Shown piece after piece: positions 1 to 7,940 of a stretch of 64,000 bases of DNA. Every line of letters starts with the position of its first letter. Within the stretch, counting starts at the first letter, position 1. The position numbers and the translations under genes were made by a program. The notes beneath the pieces are model-generated. The model ran no database searches. It had not been told where the DNA came from and saw only the letters and a list, made by a program, of their open reading frames with translations. Origin of the DNA: Tolypothrix campylonemoides VB511288 (GTDB lineage Bacteria > Cyanobacteriota > Cyanobacteriia > Cyanobacteriales > Nostocaceae); the NCBI GenBank assembly GCA_000828075.3, contig JXCB02000053.1:1-64000 (forward strand), written 5' to 3'.

Positions 1-212
<212 letters not shown>

Positions 213-230
213 GAGTTTTCCGTTGACTCT

Positions 231-246
231 CGGAAATATATTTCCG
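231..246 (-). promoter_or_regulatory. Perfect 16-bp palindrome in the rRNA leader
   Basis: CGGAAATATATTTCCG is self-complementary and sits about 18 nt upstream of the 16S 5' end within the transcribed leader. It could fold as a small hairpin and take part in precursor processing or antitermination. That role is inferred from position only. Confidence 0.4.
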
Positions 247-385
247 AAATCCTATCTTCTTAGTTTTTTGTCTTCGGGTTCCCCCGTTGACTTTATTTCT
301 TTGACGAGGATTTTTTATGCTTTTGGCTTTCAAACTATTGTTTTTTCTTGGTTCGGCGTGTGTTTTCTGACTTCACACTTTATCT

Positions 386-414
386 AGTCTAGCCACCAGA
401 TTTTTTTTTGTCAA
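386..414 (-). promoter_or_regulatory. Candidate rRNA operon promoter
   Basis: On the minus strand a perfect -35 box TTGACA (414-409) is followed by an A-rich 17-nt spacer and a TAGACT -10 box (391-386). Transcription would start near 379, giving a leader of about 165 nt before the 16S rRNA. The consensus -35, the spacing and the position agree with a sigma70-type rrn promoter. Nothing was tested, and other promoters further upstream (415-640) cannot be excluded. Confidence 0.6.
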
Positions 415-1339
415 GGGCTTTTGAAAACTTTTTTCTGACCCTTGATTTTTCATGGCTAGTTCGCCTTGCTGCGACTATCCTACCATAGCTCAATATTTTG
501 AACTTAGCTTTTTGCTTGCCCTATTTTGTTTTCTAAGGTCTGGCGTGTTTTTGAGCTTTGCTTTGTTTAAGTGTTAAACGTAGTTAGAAATTGGGCTGTT
601 GAACGATTCAATCGTTTAACAGTAAGTTTGTGTTAACCGCTCAAATCAGCTAAGGTAAAATTCCGTTCTTATGCGATCGCTGCAGAACTACAGCGCCGTC
701 AGCTTTGCAAACAGGCACTCTTGGCAGGTAGCATCTCGGCTACTGAAAAGGCGATGCAGTGTAAAAACCCCTTTGAGCGATGGCGCTTTTCTCCCGGTGA
801 GTCCTAAACCTGCGGTGTCACTTGGCTTACGGACACGCTACTTTGTATGCCTGGGGCACGCTTTGCGCTTACGCTCCGGGGCAAAGCTCTGGCAAGGGCA
901 TCGGATATTGCGATAATCATGAATAACCAAGCATCTACACTCAACGAGTTTACCCTTAAGCGTGCAAGGAGCTTCGCTACTAGTAGTACGCCACATCTGC
1001 TGCTATGACCGATATCTAGAGACGTAGTATGCTAGGTCTTAGAGCAAAAACGCGAACACAAAATTCGTCAATCAAAATGCGTATAGTAGAGCGCTACAGT
1101 GACATCAAGAGTTTTTAGAATTTCCCTAGATGTTTACTATAGATAGATGTGTTACCACAAACAGCGTTATATCTTGCTTGTGTTAACGCCTACTAACTAC
1201 TTACGGATAAGCAAGCTGTTTTAGCGCTAAAGAAATTTGTGGTTGCCTTGCGTTTCCAGAAAATATCGGCAATTTTAGCAACAATTTCATGAATAATCAT
1301 AGTACATCAGAAAAACAGACAATCCACAAACAGTAGGAG
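415..1339. other. Intergenic region upstream of the rRNA operon
   Basis: About 925 bp without a convincing gene. The 81-codon frame at 671-916 begins in a GCGATCGC octamer and runs through a dispersed repeat (834-886), so I treat it as non-coding. The rest is AT-rich with no tRNA-like fold that I could see. Confidence 0.5.
834..886 (+). repeat. Dispersed ~53-bp repeat, copy 1
   Basis: CACGCTACTTTGTATGCCTG and the following TTTGCGCTTACGCTCCGGGG recur almost unchanged, in inverted orientation, at 3189-3241. The neighbouring GCGATGGCG...GAGTCCT block (about 775-805) is also shared with the second copy (near 3250-3285). The two copies bracket the cax gene. Confidence 0.75.
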
Positions 1340-1438
1340 ATGCAACAACTCCAAGACTGGCTAGAGATGTCGATTATACTGGTGCTTAGCTTTGCATGGC
1401 TCATATTTTTGCGAATCAAAGGATTTACCAGCACTTAA
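1340..1438 (+). CDS. Possible 32-aa single-pass membrane microprotein
   Basis: An ATG at 1340 opens a 33-codon frame ending in TAA at 1436-1438. The peptide has a short polar N-terminus (MQQLQDWLEM), a hydrophobic stretch of about 16 residues, and a basic tail (RIKGFTST). This is the layout of the small membrane subunits common in cyanobacteria. An AGGAG sequence abuts the first ATG, which is too close, but would suit the internal ATG ten codons in poorly. I do not recognise the sequence, and it could be chance. Confidence 0.25.
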   Translation: MQQLQDWLEMSIILVLSFAWLIFLRIKGFTST

Positions 1439-1507
1439 GTTCTTTACTTTAAGAGGTTAGGTGCTTTATCTCAAACCGCAATCTCATAAAATTATAAAGT
1501 TGTAATT

Positions 1508-2581
1508 ATGAAAACTAAAAATAAAATTTTATTGTCGATGCTGGTTTTTGTGCCAATTTCAATTATTGCACAATTGCTGCATTTGAATCCTTTAATCATA
1601 TTTGTTACTTCTGGTTTAGCAATTATTCCTTTGGCTGCGTTGATAGCTAATTCTACTGAAGAAATTGCAACTGTTATTGGTCCATCTTTAGGAGGTCTAC
1701 TCAATGCTACTTTTGGCAATGCTACTGAAATGATTATCTCAATTGTGGCTTTGCGTGCTGGTTTAGTTGATGTAGTAAAAGCAAGTTTAACAGGCTCAAT
1801 AATTGCTAATTTGCTCTTAGCGTTAGGTCTTGCTATTCTCTTTGGTGGGTTGCGTTTTACTGAACAAAGTTTTCAACCTGCTGTAGCTCGTCTTAATGGT
1901 TCTTCTTTAACTTTAGCGGTAATTGTTTTGTTAACACCTGCTGCCATCCAATTTACTTCTGATGGTTTGCCGCCCTCTACTTTAAATTATTTTTCCTACG
2001 CTGCATCAATATTATTACTTATTTTCTACAGTCTCATGCTATTGTTTTCAATGAAAACTTCTACACCTACAGATTTTCTTGGAGATGCTGAGCATGATAC
2101 GAATGAATCGAATTCCCATAAAGTTAATTTAGGGTTACAAGTTGCTGTTTTACTAACTTGCACTTTAGGGCTTGTATTTGTCTCTGATATTCTTGTTGAG
2201 AGTTTGGAGCAAGCTATTTCTACTCTAGGTTTGACTAGCCTATTTACAGGTGTCATTCTTATTCCTCTTTTTGGCGGATTCGTAGAATATATAACTTGTA
2301 TCACGTTCGCCATCAAAAATAAGATGGACTTGGCTGTTGCTGTAGCTATAGGATCTAGTTTACAAATTGCCTTGTTTGTAGCTCCTATTTTAGTTTTGGT
2401 TGGTTGGGTATTGGGTCAGCCAATGAATTTAAGCTTTAATCCTTTTGAACTTGTAGCCGTTGCTATGGCTGTGTTGATTACAAATTCAATTAGCAACGAT
2501 GGTCGTTCTAATTGGTTAGAAGGCGTTTTGTTACTGATCACTTATACTGTTTTAGGAACAGCATTTTACTTCCATCCATAA
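1508..2581 (+). CDS. cax: Calcium/proton antiporter (CAX family)
   Basis: This 357-residue, strongly hydrophobic protein belongs to the Ca2+:cation antiporter superfamily and should export Ca2+ from the cytoplasm in exchange for H+. About eleven membrane segments form two inverted halves split by an acidic loop near residues 190-205 (DAEHDTNES). The first half has the CAX c-1 signature GNATEMI near residue 72, followed by KASLTGSIIANLL. The second half has GSSLQIALFVAP, but the usual GNAAEH motif is replaced by GGFVEYIT; its glutamate is kept. Length is normal for bacterial ChaA/CAX proteins. It stands alone, with long spacers on both sides, and no clear promoter or terminator was identified. 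Confidence 0.88.
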   Translation: MKTKNKILLSMLVFVPISIIAQLLHLNPLIIFVTSGLAIIPLAALIANSTEEIATVIGPSLGGLLNATFGNATEMIISIVALRAGLVDVVKASLTGSIIANLLLALGLAILFGGLRFTEQSFQPAVARLNGSSLTLAVIVLLTPAAIQFTSDGLPPSTLNYFSYAASILLLIFYSLMLLFSMKTSTPTDFLGDAEHDTNESNSHKVNLGLQVAVLLTCTLGLVFVSDILVESLEQAISTLGLTSLFTGVILIPLFGGFVEYITCITFAIKNKMDLAVAVAIGSSLQIALFVAPILVLVGWVLGQPMNLSFNPFELVAVAMAVLITNSISNDGRSNWLEGVLLLITYTVLGTAFYFHP

Positions 2582-2815
2582 CTTGAGTTCTCATTAGTTA
2601 TAAATAATCAATATCTTAGAATTCCAAGACGATAATAAAGTTTTAATTTATACATATAAACCCATAATGCTTGGATAAGTTATGTAGTAAATATTACTTT
2701 CACTCAAAGCTAATTAAATATAGTTTAAGTATAGGAATCCGATTTGATTTATGAAAAAATCTAAGTATGTTTCGGGTGTGTTATCGCCGAAAGTACGGCA
2801 CCAAAGCCTTTGGAT

Positions 2816-2843
2816 GGTGCGTTAGCCAGAGGCATAACGCACC
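2816..2843. repeat. Inverted-repeat hairpin, GGTGCGTTA type
   Basis: GGTGCGTTA (2816-2824) pairs with TAACGCACC (2835-2843) across a 10-nt loop. It resembles the short palindromic repeats scattered in cyanobacterial spacers. It is about 235 bp past cax and has no T-run, so it is unlikely to be that gene's terminator. Confidence 0.6.
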
Positions 2844-3188
2844 CTACGTATATTTCAAAAATCAAATATGAGTCCTATAGTTAAAGATAGTATTCAAAGA
2901 TTTTGTGATTAAAAACACATTTTTTTCTAAAAAATAACCATTCAGTAATATACCGAATTCTTCTTTCTTAGGGCTGACAAAGGAATAGTAAGCTCAAGTT
3001 ACTGTAAGAAAGCAGGCTCATTACTAAATCATTACTAAGTTATTTTTTCAAAAATACAATGTTTCCAGGCATTCCAAAATTAACTTTCTTCCTGCCTACA
3101 AGCAGACAACTTCGCTCTAGTTAAGTATTTCAAGCATTATGGTATTAGTACCGGAATTGGTTGATCTATGCCATCGCCTTTGGCGGGA

Positions 3189-3241
3189 CTTTACCCCGGA
3201 GCGTAAGCGCAAAGCGTGCCGCAGGCATACAAAGTAGCGTG
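3189..3241 (-). repeat. Dispersed ~53-bp repeat, copy 2 (inverted)
   Basis: Reverse complement of the 834-886 element with only a few differences (CCTGCGG for CCTGGGG, GGGGTAAAG for GGGGCAAAG). A further match continues on the high-coordinate side through GAGTCCT and GCGATGGCG. Confidence 0.75.
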
Positions 3242-3776
3242 TTTGGAGGACTCAGCAGCAGAAAAACGCCATCGCCCAAAAAGCACTGCGTTTTGCGAAA
3301 TCACAAGATTGTTAGTGATTGCTAATGTCTATGTATGCAGACATTCGGATAAGGGGATCATTGCTGCATCTGCTGTTTAAGAGTTCCCCGTTATTGTCAT
3401 CTGTGATATTTGCGCTGCTCTCGTTAGTTATGCAAATTACAAGACCCAAAGTACGCTTTTGTACTTAATATTTAAGATATTTAAGTATTTCAGAATTTTG
3501 CTAATGATTTGTAACTGCAATCATGAGTTTTAGAAATGTCGCCTTTTTTACCAAATGGGGCAAGTAAAAATCTAGTGTGCTGAGTTCTAATGTTATGCTA
3601 CAACAAAGCTCTTTATTTCCAAAGACGTATATCTAGACAATGGAGATTTCTACCTAGTTTGCTCTCATAACATCCTCCTAAAGGTAGACTCAAAATGAAT
3701 TGTTTGTAGCAAATAATGAGCAGAAGCTGCGCTTCAAAGTTTTTTGTACAACTAAAGTTTTATTCGAGATTTATCT

Positions 3777-5903
3777 ATGTTCGTAGCGCTCTGGCCCGGT
3801 AACGTTTATCCCTTAGGGGCAACCTGGGATGGTAAAGGTACAAACTTCGCTTTGTTTTCAGAAAACGCAACAGGTGTCGAGCTTTGTTTATTTGATAAAG
3901 AAGATAAAGAAACACGCATCGCCCTAACTGAAGTAAGCAACTTCGTTTGGCACGGTTATCTGCCAGGAGTAGGACCAGGACAACGGTATGGGTATAGAGT
4001 CCATGGTCCTTATGCACCAAGCGAGGGACATCGCTTTAACCCCAATAAACTGCTGATTGACCCATATACGAAGGCGATTGATGGCGACATTGGCAATGGT
4101 CCAGAACTTTTTGGCTACTCTTGGGAGTCTCCTGAAGAAGATTTATCTTTCTCAGAGCTAGATAGCGCCCATTTGATGCCAAAGTCTGTTGTGATCGATC
4201 AGTCCTTTGATTGGGAGGGTGACGATCTGCTGCGAACCCCTTGGCACGAAACTGTGATTTATGAAACTCACGTCAAGGGCTTTACCAAGCTGCATCCAGA
4301 TATCCCGGAAGAACTACGCGGTACTTATGCTGGGCTGGGGCATCCCGCAGCAATTGAGCATCTCCAAAGGCTTGGGATCACAGCAGTTGAACTGATGCCC
4401 GTGCATCACTTTTTGTCCCATCCGGGACATCTTGTTGGGAAAGGGTTAAAGAATTATTGGGGCTATGACTCAGTCAACTATTTTGCTCCTTACTCCGGCT
4501 ACAGTTCGTCTGGAAGAGTGGGAGAGCAGGTTACTGAGTTCAAGGAGATGGTCAAAGCACTGCATCGTGCCGGAATTGAGGTGATTCTGGATGTGGTCTA
4601 CAACCATACCGGAGAAGGCAATCATTTAGGTCCTACACTCACGCTGCGAGGCATCGATAATGCCATTTACTACCGTCTGGTAGAGAATGACCAGCGTTAC
4701 TACATGGACTATACAGGTTGCGGTAATTCTTTATATGTACGCCAACCGCAAGTCCTCAAGTTAATCATGGATAGCTTGCGGTATTGGGTGTTGGAGATGC
4801 ACGTAGACGGCTTCCGCTTCGACTTAGCCTCGGCTTTAGCACGAGAACTCTATGAAGTGAATAGTCTGGCAGCTTTCTTTGACATTATTCACCAAGACCC
4901 TGTGCTGGCTGGTGTAAAGCTGATTGCCGAACCTTGGGATCTGGGAACTGGTGGTTATCAAGTGGGTCAATTCCCAGTTCTGTGGTCTGAGTGGAATGGC
5001 AGGTATCGCGATACAGTGCGGGACTTCTGGCGTGGTATTGATGAGAGCTTGGGACAATTTGCTTACTGTTTCACAGGTAGCCCTGACCTGTATGCACTAA
5101 ATGGACGGCGACCTAATGCGAGTGTCAACTTTATCACAGCCCACGATGGCTTTACCCTGAATGACCTTGTCAGCTACAACGACAAACACAACGAAGCTAA
5201 CGGGGAAGACAACCGAGATGGGGAAAGCCACAACCGCTCTTGGAATTGTGGAGTTGAAGGTGAAACCGATGATCCAGAAGTGTTGGAATTGCGGGAACGC
5301 CTGCGACGGAACTTCTTAGCAACTTTGTTCCTGTCCCAAGGTATCCCCATGTTGGTAGGGGGAGATGAAATTGGGCGGACTCAAAAGGGCAACAACAATG
5401 CTTATTGTCAAGACAATGAAATCTCTTGGTTCGATTGGGAGTTGCCACAGGGAAATGAGGATCTGGTAAATTTTGCCCGGGAACTCATCTACTTCCGAAA
5501 ACAGCATCCAGTGTTTCGGCGGCGCAAGTGGTTTCAAGGCAGACCAATCTACGGAAAGGGTATTAGTGATATCGCTTGGTTCAACCCTGATGGCTCTGAG
5601 ATGACTCAGGAACAGTGGGACGTTGGTTATGCTAAGTCGGTTGGAGTTTTCTTGGATGGCAACCAACTTCCTAGTGTTGGTCCTAAAGGCGAGCGCATCA
5701 GCGATGATAGTTTTCTCCTATTCTTTAACGCCCACTATGACACGATAGAGTTTTCCCTACCAGAGGGAATGCAGCATAAAGAATGGGCTGTTGTAATTGA
5801 TACGAAGGAGCCTCGCTTCGTTACAGAGGAAAGACGTTACACGGGGACTCAAGCAGTGCCAGTTGTAGCTCGATCAATGGTCGTACTACGTCGGTTTGGA
5901 TAG
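3777..5903 (+). CDS. glgX: Glycogen debranching enzyme (isoamylase type, GlgX/TreX)
   Basis: A 708-residue GH13 enzyme that hydrolyses alpha-1,6 branches of glycogen. An N-terminal CBM48-type domain (about 1-110, starting [15 protein letters not shown]) precedes the (beta/alpha)8 barrel. Catalytic motifs are visible: DVVYNHT near 269, the nucleophile D349 in DGFRFDLAS, the acid E385 in IAEPWD, and the transition-state Asp D457 in TAHDGF. The length matches cyanobacterial GlgX, and the start fits the family, although no strong Shine-Dalgarno precedes it. Directly upstream of treZ and treY on the same strand, it would supply linear maltodextrins to them, as in TreX-TreY-TreZ clusters. Confidence 0.95.
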   Translation: MFVALWPGNVYPLGATWDGKGTNFALFSENATGVELCLFDKEDKETRIALTEVSNFVWHGYLPGVGPGQRYGYRVHGPYAPSEGHRFNPNKLLIDPYTKAIDGDIGNGPELFGYSWESPEEDLSFSELDSAHLMPKSVVIDQSFDWEGDDLLRTPWHETVIYETHVKGFTKLHPDIPEELRGTYAGLGHPAAIEHLQRLGITAVELMPVHHFLSHPGHLVGKGLKNYWGYDSVNYFAPYSGYSSSGRVGEQVTEFKEMVKALHRAGIEVILDVVYNHTGEGNHLGPTLTLRGIDNAIYYRLVENDQRYYMDYTGCGNSLYVRQPQVLKLIMDSLRYWVLEMHVDGFRFDLASALARELYEVNSLAAFFDIIHQDPVLAGVKLIAEPWDLGTGGYQVGQFPVLWSEWNGRYRDTVRDFWRGIDESLGQFAYCFTGSPDLYALNGRRPNASVNFITAHDGFTLNDLVSYNDKHNEANGEDNRDGESHNRSWNCGVEGETDDPEVLELRERLRRNFLATLFLSQGIPMLVGGDEIGRTQKGNNNAYCQDNEISWFDWELPQGNEDLVNFARELIYFRKQHPVFRRRKWFQGRPIYGKGISDIAWFNPDGSEMTQEQWDVGYAKSVGVFLDGNQLPSVGPKGERISDDSFLLFFNAHYDTIEFSLPEGMQHKEWAVVIDTKEPRFVTEERRYTGTQAVPVVARSMVVLRRFG

Positions 5904-6005
5904 ACCTTCAGGCTAGGAAGATGACGAAGCAAAAGAACAACTATGATTCCTCATTTTCCTGATCTGCCTCACTCAGAATTCTTCATTCAGCAGTTAGGAC
6001 TTCAT

Positions 6006-7832
6006 ATGAGAATTGGCGCTCATTATTTAGGTGACGGTCGTTGTGAATTTAGGGTTTGGGCACCGAATGCAGAAGCTGCTACGGTAAAAATAGTCTCGCC
6101 CCAGGAACGCATAGTGCCCATGCAGCAGCAGGAAGGGGGCTACTGGCACCTTACCACTGATGACATCCAACCAGGAACGCAGTACTTCTACCAATTAAAT
6201 AAGGGTGAATCCAGACCTGATCCAGCCTCAAATTTGCAACCTTTGGACGTACATGGTCCTTCACAGGTGATTGATCACAGCTTTACTTGGAATGACAGCA
6301 GTTGGTCTGGTATTCCTTTAGAAAGCATGATTATTTACGAATTGCACGTTGGGACTTTCACCCCAGAAGGAACTTTTGAGGCAATTATTGCCCGACTTAA
6401 GGATTTACAAGAACTCGGGGTGAACGCAATTGAAATCATGCCAGTGGCTCAATTTCCAGGCGATCGCAACTGGGGCTACGATGGCGTTTATCCGTTTGCA
6501 GTGCAAAACTCTTATGGTGATCCCGAAGGGTTGAAGCGTCTGGTTGATGCGTGCCACCAACAGGGAATTGCGGTAATTCTCGATGTGGTTTATAACCACT
6601 TTGGTCCAGAAGGCAATTACATGAGCCACTTTGGTCCCTATTTTACCGAGACTTATCGCACTCCTTGGGGCAGTGCCATGAATTTTGATGATGCCCAAAG
6701 CCATAATGTGCGTAACTTTTTTATTCAAAATGCTCTGTACTGGCTGCGGGATTATCATATTGATGGGCTACGTCTAGATGCCGTTCACGCGATCTATGAT
6801 TTAGGCGCTAAACATTTTTTAGAAGAACTGGCAGAAAATGTTGCACATCTTGGGGAGCAACAGGGGCGAAAACTTTATCTGATTGCAGAAAGTGACTTAA
6901 ATGATCCCCGAGTAGTTCGTCCTGTGGAGTCAGGAGGATATGGAATTGACGCGCAGTGGAGTGATGACTTCCATCATGCCTTGCACGCGTTGCTTACAGG
7001 GGAACAGACGGGGTATTACTCAGATTTTGGTAAGTGCGAACACCTGGCAAAAGCATACCAGGACACGTTTGTGTATGACTGGAAGTATTCACCGCATCGC
7101 CAACGCTTTCATGGCAATTCTGCGAGCGATCGCCCTTTCAATCAGTTTGTCATCTGCATCCAGAATCATGACCAAGTCGGTAATAGAATGCTGGGTGAGC
7201 GGTTATCCCACCTCGTATCCTTTGAGGCTCAGAAACTAGCCGCTGGTGCTTTGTTACTCTCTCCATATATTCCTCTGTTATTTATGGGTGAAGAGTATGG
7301 GGAAGACGCACCTTTTATCTACTTTGTGAGCCACTCTGATCCCGATTTAATTAGAGCAGTTAGGCAAGGGCGGAAACAAGAATTTGCTGCATTTCATGCT
7401 CAAGGAGAACCACCCGATCCCGAATCTACTGATACTTTTCTCAAGAGCAAATTGAATTGGGAAAAACGCAAAGAAGGAAAACACCAAGCTCTCTGGTCGT
7501 TGTATCAACACCTCATCTCTTTGCGTAATACAATTCCAGCTTTAGTGAAGCGAGAAAGACAAAATATGGAAGTAGGCTTTCTTGAAGCTGAAAAAATTGT
7601 TTGGTGGCGTAGGTGGGCTGAAGATAAGCAGATACTTTGCTTAATGAACTTTAACCAAAGCGATACTACTTTTACCCCTTCCTTTACGGTGAACGACGGT
7701 CATAAAATTTTAGATTCTGCAGATGAAAAGTGGCAAGGTTCTGGTTCTCTTTTACCAGAAAAACTGAGCAATGCACAAGAATTAACCCTGCGTTCTCAGA
7801 GTTTCGCACTTTACGAAAGCAGTGGACATTAA
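6006..7832 (+). CDS. treZ: Malto-oligosyltrehalose trehalohydrolase
   Basis: A GH13 enzyme that releases trehalose from maltooligosyl-trehalose. The reading frame is open from an ATG at 5943, but the ATG at 6006 (MRIGAHYLGDG) fits the family start, has AGGA a few bases upstream, and gives the usual ~608 residues. An N-terminal beta-sandwich (CEFRVWAPNAE) is followed by the barrel, with DVVYNHFGPEGNY, the nucleophile in GLRLDAVHAI, the acid in LIAESDLND, and NHDQVGNR. It begins about 100 bp after glgX. It is followed by treY, whose product is its substrate. Confidence 0.93.
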   Translation: MRIGAHYLGDGRCEFRVWAPNAEAATVKIVSPQERIVPMQQQEGGYWHLTTDDIQPGTQYFYQLNKGESRPDPASNLQPLDVHGPSQVIDHSFTWNDSSWSGIPLESMIIYELHVGTFTPEGTFEAIIARLKDLQELGVNAIEIMPVAQFPGDRNWGYDGVYPFAVQNSYGDPEGLKRLVDACHQQGIAVILDVVYNHFGPEGNYMSHFGPYFTETYRTPWGSAMNFDDAQSHNVRNFFIQNALYWLRDYHIDGLRLDAVHAIYDLGAKHFLEELAENVAHLGEQQGRKLYLIAESDLNDPRVVRPVESGGYGIDAQWSDDFHHALHALLTGEQTGYYSDFGKCEHLAKAYQDTFVYDWKYSPHRQRFHGNSASDRPFNQFVICIQNHDQVGNRMLGERLSHLVSFEAQKLAAGALLLSPYIPLLFMGEEYGEDAPFIYFVSHSDPDLIRAVRQGRKQEFAAFHAQGEPPDPESTDTFLKSKLNWEKRKEGKHQALWSLYQHLISLRNTIPALVKRERQNMEVGFLEAEKIVWWRRWAEDKQILCLMNFNQSDTTFTPSFTVNDGHKILDSADEKWQGSGSLLPEKLSNAQELTLRSQSFALYESSGH

Positions 7833-7940
7833 ACAGTGAACAGTAAACAGTTATCAGTAAACAGTAAATAGTAAAGAACTATGAACTGATAACTGTTAAC
7901 TAATAAAGTAAGAACTGATAACTAATAACTGGTAACTGAT
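7833..7940. repeat. Short direct repeats between treZ and treY
   Basis: The spacer is made of degenerate copies of AACAGTTATCAGTAAACAGT, AACTGATAACTGTTAACT and similar units on both strands. This is the AT-rich filler seen between co-directional genes in filamentous cyanobacteria. No terminator is apparent, so the cluster may still be read as one unit. Confidence 0.6.

Larger units (their letters stand above)
2582..3776. other. Repeat-bearing intergenic region between cax and glgX
   Basis: Nearly 1.2 kb without a supportable gene. It contains a GGTGCGTTA/TAACGCACC hairpin (2816-2843), the inverted second copy of the dispersed repeat (3189-3241), and otherwise AT-rich sequence. The glgX promoter should lie in the last few hundred bases, but no convincing -10/-35 pair was picked. 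Confidence 0.5.

Noticed and set aside
671-916. 81-codon frame upstream of the rRNA operon
   Set aside because: It starts inside a HIP1 octamer and its second half is translated from a dispersed repeat; no ribosome-binding site and no protein-like pattern.
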